DNA of 8,265 nt from Rhodospirillaceae bacterium (GTDB lineage Bacteria; Pseudomonadota; Alphaproteobacteria; Rhodospirillales; 2-02-FULL-58-16): NCBI GenBank assembly GCA_030623425.1, contig JAUXMA010000060.1:1-8265 (forward strand), in the 5' to 3' direction. The position numbers were made by a program, and so were the translations under genes. A model generated the notes under the pieces. That model was not told the DNA's origin. It did not search any database and saw only the letters and a list, made by a program, of their open reading frames with translations. Positions 1-8,100 of this stretch are shown here, piece after piece (the stretch's first letter is position 1; the number at the start of each line of letters is the position of its first letter).

Positions 1-910
<910 letters not shown>

Positions 911-929
911 TTAAGATGTAGACAACGGA

Positions 930-1445
930 TTATAAAGCGGCGGCGCCGCGGGCGATGGCGGCGACGCCCGTGCGCGCCACATCGACCAGGCCCAATGGCG
1001 CCATGAGGTTGACGAAGGCATCCAGCTTGCCGGTGTCGCCGACGATTTCGAAAACGAAGGACGAGTTGGTGCTGTCGACCACGCGGGCCCGGAAGATGTC
1101 GGCGATGCGCAAGGATTCGACCCTGTTTTCGCCGCTGCCCCGGACCTTTACCAAGGCCAGTTCCCGTTTCACGAAAGGGCCTTCCACCGTCAGGTCGCTG
1201 ACCCTGTGGACCGGGACCAAACGTTCGAGTTGGGCCTTGATTTGTTCGATGATCATTGGCGTCCCCGAGGTGACGATGGTGATGCGGGACAGGTTCTCGC
1301 TATGCTTCACCTCGGCGACGGTCAGGCTTTCGATGTTGTAGCCGCGCCCCGAGAACAGCCCGATGACGCGGGCGAGAACGCCGGGCTCGTTATTGACGAG
1401 AATGGCGATAGTGTGGAACTGAATGTTTTCGTCGGCGGCTGTCAC
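930..1445 (-). CDS. ilvN: Acetolactate synthase small (regulatory) subunit
   Basis: Regulatory subunit that binds the IlvB catalytic subunit, raises its activity and in this family gives feedback inhibition by valine. The product is 171 residues, a normal length for the long (IlvH-like) form. An N-terminal ACT domain covers about residues 10-85, with the conserved NNEPGVLARV at 18-27 and FSGRGYNIESL at 31-41, the effector-binding signatures. The C-terminal acetolactate synthase small-subunit domain follows at about 90-168 (FVKRELALVKV, then ADIFRARVVD). The start is GTG 1445-1443, preceded on the minus strand by GGGAAG six bases upstream; no better in-frame start lies before the ACT domain. 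The gene begins 45 bases after the ilvB stop and ends 43 bases before ilvC, consistent with one operon. The symbol could equally be ilvH, depending on naming convention. Confidence 0.96.
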   Translation of the reverse strand: MTAADENIQFHTIAILVNNEPGVLARVIGLFSGRGYNIESLTVAEVKHSENLSRITIVTSGTPMIIEQIKAQLERLVPVHRVSDLTVEGPFVKRELALVKVRGSGENRVESLRIADIFRARVVDSTNSSFVFEIVGDTGKLDAFVNLMAPLGLVDVARTGVAAIARGAAAL

Positions 1446-1451
1446 GAACGG

Positions 1452-1457
1452 CTTCCC
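1452..1457 (-). promoter_or_regulatory. Ribosome binding site of ilvN
   Basis: GGGAAG on the minus strand lies six bases before the GTG codon at 1445. It supports GTG as the true start, since no ATG is available upstream of the ACT domain. Confidence 0.5.
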
Positions 1458-1490
1458 AGTATTAGCACTAGCTTGCGGCGGGCCACGGCG

Positions 1491-3242
1491 TCAAGCCAGG
1501 ACTACGTCTTCTCCGGTTTCCGCCAGATCGGGTTCCTTGGGGCCCAGGATCATCTCGTGGTGGGAGGCGCCGGCGGCGATCATCGGAAAAACGTTCTCCG
1601 TCGGGTCGATCCGAAGATTGGCGAGAACGGCGCCGTCATGAGCGAGCATTTTCTTGATCAGGCCGTCTACCTGGTCCGGCCGCTCGGCCTGCAAACCCAT
1701 GATGCCGTAGGCTTCCGCCAGCTTGACAAAGTCCGGCTCACCTTGGTAGCGGCTTTCCGAATAGCGTTTGCCGTAGAACAGCTCCTGCCACTGGCGGACC
1801 ATTCCCATGTAGCCGTTGTTGAGGACGAGGATCTTGATCGGCAACCGGTACTGGTCAACGGTGGCGAGTTCCTGCAGGTTCATCTGCAAGGAGCCCTCGC
1901 TGGTGACGACGACGACCAGCGCCTCGGGATGGGCGATCTGGACGCCGACGGCGGCCGGCAGGCCGTAGCCCATGGTGCCGAGGCCGCCCGACGTCATCAG
2001 CCGGTTCGGTTTTTCGAAATGGATGTATTGCGCCGTCCACATTTGATGCTGACCGACGTCGGTGGTGACATAAACGTCGCGATCCTTGATTTCCGCCTGC
2101 AACCTCTGGAGGATGTATTGGGGTTTGACGAGCTTGCCGTTGTTGCCGTAACTCAGGCATTTCTTCGCCCGCCAGCCGTCGATTTTCCGCCACCAGCTTT
2201 TCAGCGCCTTGGCCTTGGCTTGGGTTGATTTCCATGCCTTGACCATGTCTTCGAGGACCCGCCCGGCGTCGCCGACGATGGCGATATCGACAAGCACGTT
2301 CTTGTTGATCGACGACGGATCGATATCGACATGGATCTTCTTGGCCTTGGGCGCGAACCCGTCGAGCTTGCCGGTCACCCGGTCGTCGAAGCGGGCGCCG
2401 ACGTTGAGCATGACGTCGCAATGGTGCATGGCCAGGTTGGCTTCGTATGTGCCGTGCATGCCGAGCATGCCCAGGAAGTGCTTGTCGGAAGCCGGAAAAG
2501 CCCCCAATCCCATCAGCGTCAGCGTACACGGAAAGCCGGTGGCGTGGACCAGCTGTTCGAGGCAGGCGGACGCCGCCGGACCGGCATTGATGACCCCGCC
2601 GCCGGCGTAGATAATCGGCTGCTTGGCCTTGGCCATCAGCTTCACCGCTCTGTTGATCAGCCCGATATCGCCTTCGACCCTTGGCTGGTAGCTCTTGATG
2701 CGGACCTTGTCCGGCCCGACATAGACCCCGCGGGCGTTGATCACGTCCTTGGGCAGATCGACCATCACCGGTCCGGGACGGCCATGGGTGGCGATGTAAA
2801 ACGCCTCGTGCAGGACGCGGGCAAGGTGATCGACGTCCTTGACCAGATTGTTGTGCTTGGTGCAGGACCGGGTGATGCCCGTGGTATCGGCCTCTTGGAA
2901 GGCGTCGTTGCCGATCAGCGCCGTCGGCACCTGGCCGGCGATGCAGACGACCGGTATGCTATCCATCAAGGCGTCGGCGAGACCGGTGACCGTATTGGTG
3001 GCGCCGGGGCCCGATGTCACCAGGACCACGCCCGGCTTGCCCGTCGAACGGGCGTAACCTTCCGCCGCGTGCACGGCCGCTTGCTCGTGCCGGGTCAGCA
3101 CGTGCCGCAGGCGGTTCTGTTTGTAGATTTCATCGTAAAGGGAAAGGGTGACGCCGCCGGGATAGCCGAAAACCACATCCACGCCCTGGTCCTTGAGGAC
3201 CCGCAAGAAAATTTCCGCTCCCGTTAATTTTTTTATTGCCAT
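1491..3242 (-). CDS. ilvB: Acetolactate synthase large (catalytic) subunit
   Basis: Thiamine diphosphate- and FAD-dependent enzyme that condenses pyruvate with pyruvate or 2-oxobutyrate, the committed step of branched-chain amino acid synthesis. The product is 583 residues, normal for the family. The N-terminal ThDP (PYR) domain carries FGYPGG (25-30) and the catalytic glutamate E53 in TRHEQAA, then SGPGATN (77-83). The central domain is at about 195-345 (GARFDDRVTGKLD at 282-294). The C-terminal ThDP (PP) domain holds GTMGYGLPAAVG (422-433), a diphosphate/metal motif at 448-451 and NNGYMGMVRQW at 475-485. The metal motif reads SEGS where GDGS or GEAS is usual; N476, the expected second metal ligand, is present. 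The start is ATG 3242-3240, with AAGAAG just upstream. It heads the ilvB-ilvN-ilvC operon, after a 102-base gap from miaA. Identification is secure; isozyme type is not claimed. Confidence 0.97.
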   Translation of the reverse strand: MAIKKLTGAEIFLRVLKDQGVDVVFGYPGGVTLSLYDEIYKQNRLRHVLTRHEQAAVHAAEGYARSTGKPGVVLVTSGPGATNTVTGLADALMDSIPVVCIAGQVPTALIGNDAFQEADTTGITRSCTKHNNLVKDVDHLARVLHEAFYIATHGRPGPVMVDLPKDVINARGVYVGPDKVRIKSYQPRVEGDIGLINRAVKLMAKAKQPIIYAGGGVINAGPAASACLEQLVHATGFPCTLTLMGLGAFPASDKHFLGMLGMHGTYEANLAMHHCDVMLNVGARFDDRVTGKLDGFAPKAKKIHVDIDPSSINKNVLVDIAIVGDAGRVLEDMVKAWKSTQAKAKALKSWWRKIDGWRAKKCLSYGNNGKLVKPQYILQRLQAEIKDRDVYVTTDVGQHQMWTAQYIHFEKPNRLMTSGGLGTMGYGLPAAVGVQIAHPEALVVVVTSEGSLQMNLQELATVDQYRLPIKILVLNNGYMGMVRQWQELFYGKRYSESRYQGEPDFVKLAEAYGIMGLQAERPDQVDGLIKKMLAHDGAVLANLRIDPTENVFPMIAAGASHHEMILGPKEPDLAETGEDVVLA

Positions 3243-3344
3243 CGTTCTTCTTAATTTAGGTTACGGATTTCGGTTGACATCGCTTCGCGCCCACCAAACG
3301 CGGCCTGTTGGCCGGTCTGAAAAACGGGCCAAACTAGACTTTCA
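3243..3344 (-). promoter_or_regulatory. Intergenic region upstream of ilvB (likely leader or promoter)
   Basis: The 102 bases between miaA and ilvB are the largest gap ahead of the ilv genes and so the likeliest place for an operon promoter or leader. They are AT-richer near ilvB. A short hairpin (CGGCC-loop-GGCCG) sits at 3301-3314, followed on the minus strand by a weak T stretch, so it could be a poor miaA terminator. A nine-codon open frame (MSTEIRNLN) runs 3280-3251 and stops 8 bases before the ilvB ATG. I see no convincing sigma-70 promoter on the minus strand and no run of Ile, Leu or Val codons typical of attenuator leader peptides. The regulatory role is inferred from position only. 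Confidence 0.35.
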
Positions 3345-4298
3345 CTATTGCACGGTCAACAGAAACCGGCGAATAAATGAAAAGATTTTTGGGCGAAGAC
3401 TTTCCGAATATTGCGCGGACAGGATCCAGGCCCCGGCTCCTTGGGTGCGCAGCCAAGTCAGCTGACGCTTAACGTAGTTGCGGGTCGCCCGTTTGGCGGC
3501 GCCGACGGCTTCTTCCAGGCTTGCTTCCCCGCGCAGGTGGCGGCTCAGTTCCGGCACGCCGACGGCCTTCAACGCCGGCCGGCCCGGAGCAAGACCCAAG
3601 GCGGCCAAGGCCTTGACCTCGTCAACGGCGCCGGCGGCGATCATCAGGTCGAAACGGGCGTCGCAGGCGGCGTAGAGCCGCCGCCGGGGCGGGATGAGGG
3701 CGATGGTGGCGAAGCGGGCGCGGGCACCCGTTGCCGGCGCCGTTTCGTCCCGCCAATCGGCGAGCGGCCGCCCTGTCGCCCGCGCCACTTCGAAGGCGCG
3801 GATCAAGCGCTGGCTGTCGCCGGCCGGCAGTTTGTCCGCCGCCTCGGGATCCAGTCCCGCCAGTTCGGCGCGGAACGCCTCGCCGCCCAGGCGGGCGTGC
3901 AGCGCCCGGGCCTCGGCGCGGATGTCCTCGCCAATATCCGGGATTTCGGCCAGGCCCCCGGTCAACGCCTTGAGATAGAGCCCGGTGCCGCCGACAACGA
4001 TGGGCAGGCGGCTTCGCGAATGCGCCGCCTCGATTTCGGCGACCGCCATGCGGAGCCAGCGCCCGGCCGAACACGGTTCCGACGCCGGCAAGACGCCGAA
4101 CAGCTTATGGGAAATTCGCGCCTCGACCTCCGCGGACGGCCGCGCCGTCAGAATCCTGAGCTCGCGGTAGACCTGCATGGAATCGGCGTTGATCACCGTG
4201 CCGGCGAAGGCGCCGGCGGCGTCCAAGGCGAGGGCCGACTTGCCGCTGGCCGTGGGACCGGCGACGACGAGGACGGGAGGAAGGTTTTCGGAAGTCAT
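3345..4298 (-). CDS. miaA: tRNA dimethylallyltransferase
   Basis: Transfers a dimethylallyl group to adenosine 37 of tRNAs that read codons starting with U, the first step of the i6A/ms2i6A modification that stabilises codon reading. From ATG 4298-4296 the product is 317 residues, usual for the family. It has the P-loop GPTASGKS (14-21), the DSMQVY motif with D39 (39-44), GGTGLYLKAL (103-112), GDSQRLIRA (160-168) and the C-terminal family signature RNYVKRQLTWLR (273-284). The last 30 residues form an additional tail ending in a basic, hydrophobic stretch (KIFSFIRRFLLTVQ). A TTG codon three codons upstream (4307) is an alternative start; neither has a clear Shine-Dalgarno sequence, and ATG leaves the normal short N-terminus. 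The gene starts 36 bases after the response regulator stop, so they may share a transcript. No defect is seen. Confidence 0.96.
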   Translation of the reverse strand: MTSENLPPVLVVAGPTASGKSALALDAAGAFAGTVINADSMQVYRELRILTARPSAEVEARISHKLFGVLPASEPCSAGRWLRMAVAEIEAAHSRSRLPIVVGGTGLYLKALTGGLAEIPDIGEDIRAEARALHARLGGEAFRAELAGLDPEAADKLPAGDSQRLIRAFEVARATGRPLADWRDETAPATGARARFATIALIPPRRRLYAACDARFDLMIAAGAVDEVKALAALGLAPGRPALKAVGVPELSRHLRGEASLEEAVGAAKRATRNYVKRQLTWLRTQGAGAWILSAQYSESLRPKIFSFIRRFLLTVQ

Positions 4299-4334
4299 AA
4301 CGGCCAACGATTAGAGCGTATCAAGTGGCCCGCC

Positions 4335-5012
4335 TCAATCCGGCCGCAAGACATAACCCTTGCCGCGAACGGTCTGCAGATAGCGGGGCAGTTTCGGGTC
4401 CGGCTCGATCTTGCGGCGAAGCCGGGTGACTTGCACATCGACGGCGCGGCCGCCGGCGCCGGTGTTCAAGCTCAGTTCCCCGCGGCTGAGGATGGAACCG
4501 GGCTTTTCGGCCAACCTCCGCAGCAACGCCGCCTCGACCTCGGTCAGGCGGAACGGCACGCCGTCGCGGCGGAGCTCGTCGCGGGCGAGGTCGAAGGTGA
4601 CGCGGCCCAAGCGCACCTCGGGCGGAATCTCGGGGCGTTGGGGCAGCCGGCGCAAAATGCTGTGAATGCGCAGCACAAGCTCCCTCGGCTCGAAGGGCTT
4701 GGCGAGATAGTCGTCGGCGCCTTTCTCCAGTCCCTCGATGCGATCCCCGGGTTCGCCCATGGCGGTCAGCATGAGGATCGGCATGGTGCTTGTCTTGCGC
4801 AAGGATTTGGTGAAATCGAGGCCGGTCTCGCCGGGCATCATCAAGTCCAGCACTATAAGGTCGAAAGCGAGGTTTTTGAGCTTGCCGCGCGCATCCGCGG
4901 CATCGGACGCGGTGACGACGAGAAAGCCGTTCTCGCTCAGATACTTGCGCAGAAGCTCGCGCAGGCGGCCGTCGTCGTCGACGACCAGGATATGGGGCAA
5001 ATCGCTGTCCAT
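4335..5012 (-). CDS. OmpR/PhoB-family two-component response regulator
   Basis: DNA-binding response regulator of 225 residues. The receiver domain (about 6-120) shows the acidic pocket D12-D14 (VVDDDG), phosphoacceptor D56 in IVLDLMMPGE, T83 in MLTA and K105 in LAKPFEPREL, so it should be phosphorylated normally. The winged-helix effector domain (about 133-223) contains FRLTEVEAALLRRL, the recognition helix AVDVQVTRLRRKIEPD and the C-terminal hairpin YLQTVRGKGYVL. I start at ATG 5012-5010; an in-frame TTG at 5027 would add five residues (LAGAV), and neither has a clear Shine-Dalgarno sequence. No histidine kinase gene is next to it, so its partner lies elsewhere or outside the window. The regulon cannot be told from sequence; it resembles the alphaproteobacterial regulator group that includes PetR, but this is a family-level impression. 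It begins just downstream of the inverted-repeat element, which may supply its promoter region. Confidence 0.93.
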   Translation of the reverse strand: MDSDLPHILVVDDDGRLRELLRKYLSENGFLVVTASDAADARGKLKNLAFDLIVLDLMMPGETGLDFTKSLRKTSTMPILMLTAMGEPGDRIEGLEKGADDYLAKPFEPRELVLRIHSILRRLPQRPEIPPEVRLGRVTFDLARDELRRDGVPFRLTEVEAALLRRLAEKPGSILSRGELSLNTGAGGRAVDVQVTRLRRKIEPDPKLPRYLQTVRGKGYVLRPD

Positions 5013-5034
5013 GACGGCACCGGCCAATGATCAG

Positions 5035-5057
5035 AAATTCGCTGACAGCATACTTAT
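5035..5057. repeat. Repeat copy A (direct tandem copy of the left arm)
   Basis: Positions 5035-5056 match the first 22 bases of copy B with one mismatch (C at 5042 where B has G at 5065), sharing the core GACAGCATACTTA. It abuts B with a period of 23 bases. It lies immediately before the response regulator gene. Confidence 0.85.
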
Positions 5058-5083
5058 AAATTCGGTGACAGCATACTTAATTC
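5058..5083. repeat. Repeat copy B (left arm of the 26-bp inverted repeat)
   Basis: Its core is GGTGACAGCATACTTAATT. It is the exact reverse complement of copy C at 5140-5165 over all 26 bases, read directly from the sequence. Confidence 0.95.
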
Positions 5084-5139
5084 AAATATCGGAGATTGGG
5101 CAATTTCCATCCCTGTCCGTTGAAGAAGGCGTGAATTAC

Positions 5140-5165
5140 GAATTAAGTATGCTGTCACCGAATTT
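5140..5165. repeat. Repeat copy C (right arm of the 26-bp inverted repeat)
   Basis: Exact reverse complement of copy B. On the minus strand positions 5157-5155 are the TGA stop of the type ISP-like gene, so the coding region ends inside this arm. Confidence 0.95.
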
Positions 5166-8100
5166 CCCCACTGAATTTCCCGCGCACCGAAAGGTAGTTG
5201 GCGTCGAGCCGGGGCGCCATGAGCAGGAGCGCCGCGAGGCGGCGGACCATGGCGGCGACCTGGCGCGCCTCGTCGGCCCCGAGCGGCCGGCCCAAAAGCT
5301 CGTATTGCCGGTACGACAACCACTTTTTGATTACTTGGTAGCCGCCGATGGCGTAAGCCCACACCCGCTCGGGAACGCATCGCCAGCAAGCCGAGTCGTT
5401 GAGGTAAACGTCGCGGACGCCGCCGCCCAGGAGCGCCAGGGCGGCGGCGGGCGAAAGGCCCAAAGCCGCCGCGCCAGCCGCGACGGCGGCCCGTTCCTCG
5501 CCGCTGTAATCGCGTTCAGCCGTCCGGCCGGGACCGGGCATGGTGACGCCGTTCATGCCGGCGTAGCCCCAGCGAGCCTCTAACCTCAGGTCCTTCTCCC
5601 CGAGATCGCCGCCGCCGACGCGGCCGACAAGGCCAAGGGATCTCAGTTCGGGGCGGACCGTCCCCGCCGTCACGCCGTCCACCGGGCGCTCGCTGTCCAG
5701 CAGCGCCGCCACCCGGCGCCCCAGGGCGGCCGAGGATTCCAGCGCCTCCCTCGACGCCGGCAGCGGCAGGCGCGGCCAGTCCTGGCGCAGGGCGTCGCCG
5801 TTTTCTTTCTCGAAAGCCGGCGAATGGAGAACCGCCACCAGGTGATGGAACAGGTCCAAGGGGCCGGCGCCGACCGATGCAAGGTATTCCCTGGCCGGCG
5901 CCGTGAGGTTTGGCCGTATCCCACCGCCTCCGCCGGCGTCGAAAAGCGGCGTTCCGGCGGCTCCCTCCTTCAAAAAGACGGGAAAGCAACTCGCCCCCCG
6001 CTCCATGAGGTGCGAGCATCCCAACCGCGTAATAACCTGAGGACGCGATGTTTCCCGGCGAAGCTTTTGCGCGGCGATCAGCCAAATATTTTCTTGTGTT
6101 ACATGTGAAACGTATTCCGCCCTGTTTCTGTCCAAAAGATTTGGAAAATACTCGGCTCTTTTTTCGTCGAGCAATTTCGTTTCCGGTTCCCAATAGAGCC
6201 AGCGAACATCGAAGGGCCGGTAGCAATAGCGGACGATGTTGTCCGGCAGCATGCCCCGCTTCAGCAGCTTTTCCCTGACCTCCACGGCGTTGAAACGGGC
6301 CGCGTCCTTCATCGCCACGGGGGCGATGCGCCGCATTTCCTGGTGGTCCACGTCCGGGTCGAAATAGTTTTCCAGGCGCCGTTCCAGCCTTTGCCGGTCG
6401 ATGTCCACCAGGAATCCGTCGCGGGCGGTCTTCACCCCCGAATACGACACCGGCATCAATTCGGGCAGCAGCGGCCAAGCGAAGTAGCTCTCGTTGACTC
6501 GAGACGGAAAAAACGGCAGTCCGATTTCCAACGGCGGCCGCACCGCCTTGTACAGGCTTTCCCCGTCTTGGTCCGCCGTCGCCTTCAGTTCATCGCGCTT
6601 GCTCCCGCCCCAGAGGTGGCGGAAGCGGACCGGCGCCGCGCGGCCGCGCGGGTCCTTGCGGACCATCAGGGCGATGGCGGTGCCGACCTGGATGCCTTCG
6701 CGGTTGAACTCGATCGAGAAGATGCTGGGGTCGGGCTCGCCGTCCGGGGTCAGCTTGCCGGTCTTGTACTTGTCGCCGTTGAGGCAGTCGATCCACACCT
6801 TGTCGAAGGCGTCGAGATAGCGCTCGCGCATGCCGGTGAACGACAGGCCGTCGAGCCACGAGTAGTTGGAGATGAAACAAACCACCCCCCGGCCGGTGAA
6901 ATCGGCGATGCGGCGCTCGGCCATGCGGAAGAAGCGGACATAGAGGTCGTTGAGGCCCTGGCCCTCGGGCCGGCGCACCCTGTTGACGGTCCGGTAGGCG
7001 CCGGTGAGGGCGCGTTCCTCCGCCATCGCGACGCCGGCGTAGCCGTTGTAGGGCGGGTTGCCCAGCACCACCAGGATCGGGGTCTGGCGCTTGACGGCAC
7101 GGGCCCGCTCCATCTCTTGCTGGAGTTCCGGGAAGGGCAGGCGCGGGCCCGGTCCCTCGCGGTCCTGCCAGTCGGTCAGCGCGTTGGTGAGGAAGATCGC
7201 CGGCAACTCCTCTTCCTCGCAGGCCAGCCGGACCCTTTTGCCCAGCGGCACGCCGAGGCCCTCCAGATAGAGCCCCACCTGCATGTGCGCCACCACGAAA
7301 GGGGCGGGCAATATCTCGAAACCGAAAATCCTGTCAAGAGCCGCCGTCTTGACCTCCTCGCCGACCAGCGCGTCGCCGTGCTTCTCCTTGAGCGTCCGCT
7401 CGATGCGCTTGAGCACCGAGACGATGTACGACCCCGTGCCGGCGCAGGGGTCGAGCACGTAGACGTTGTCGTCGGCCAGCCCGTCGGCCAGCCCGAGCTC
7501 GGAGCGCAGCACGGCGTCCACCCGCTCGACCATGTAGTCCACCACCTCCGGCGGCGTGTACCAAACGCCCAACTGCTTGCGGAGATCGGGATCGAAGGCC
7601 TTAAGGAAAGGCTCGTAGAAGTACTGAACCGCGTGCTCTTCGCGGAACACCTTGAAGAAGGCCTCGTCGTCGACCCGCCGGAGCGCCGCCGCCGCCCAGT
7701 CGACAACCTCGACGAGCTTGAGGGCGCCAAGGCGCGACGGCGAGTCGATGAACTCGAACAATACCTGCAGCACGGGCAGGCGCTCGTGCCACGGGGCGCT
7801 GAGGGCGTCGAACCCTCGGCGCCGGGACTTCTCCGGCGTTTTCTTGCACCACATCACCCAGGCCGAGAACAGGCCGTAGAACAGGGTCTGCACCAAGGAC
7901 GAGTGATAGAAATGGTCGCCCTTCGGCCCCTCGAACGTCATGCCAAGCGCCTTCTCCAGGGCCTCGCGGAGGATGAGCAGGCCCTCCAGCCTGGGATTCT
8001 CCTCGACGCGGGCCAGGGCGTCGCGGGCGTACGAGCCCAGGAACCAAGCCACGTCCTTCGGGTTGGTCAGCGTCGCGTTGTGCAGCAGCGCCCGCTTGAC

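Larger units (their letters stand above)
5058..5165. mobile_element. 108-bp inverted-repeat element (MITE or REP-like), non-coding
   Basis: Two perfect 26-bp arms (5058-5083 and 5140-5165) flank a 56-bp core that has no convincing gene. It is too short for a transposase, so if mobile it would have been moved in trans, or it is the remnant of a larger element. In RNA from the minus strand the arms could form a 26-bp stem with a 56-base loop; no T-run follows, so it is not a standard intrinsic terminator. From memory, the arm sequence resembles ends found beside IS200-like or REP-associated tyrosine transposase genes in proteobacteria. I cannot verify that here. The right arm contains the stop codon of the restriction/methylation gene. 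Confidence 0.6.

Noticed and set aside
3274..3279. TTGACA hexamer on the plus strand
   Set aside because: It points away from ilvB, has no -10 box at the right distance, and no plus-strand gene follows.
3301..3314. Possible strong intrinsic terminator after miaA
   Set aside because: The stem is only five base pairs, and the following T-run on the minus strand is short and interrupted. It is kept only as a note in the ilvB upstream region.
5010..5027. TTG at 5027 as start of the response regulator
   Set aside because: It adds five residues with no family support and has no ribosome binding site; ATG at 5012 gives the usual short N-terminus.
5035..5165. Possible mini CRISPR array
   Set aside because: There are only two direct copies with no spacer between them, the third is inverted, and no cas gene is nearby.
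5054..5389. A 111-codon minus-strand frame running through the repeat element
   Set aside because: It overlaps the end of the restriction/methylation gene in another frame, has an arginine- and alanine-rich composition typical of a shadow frame, and has no recognisable domain.
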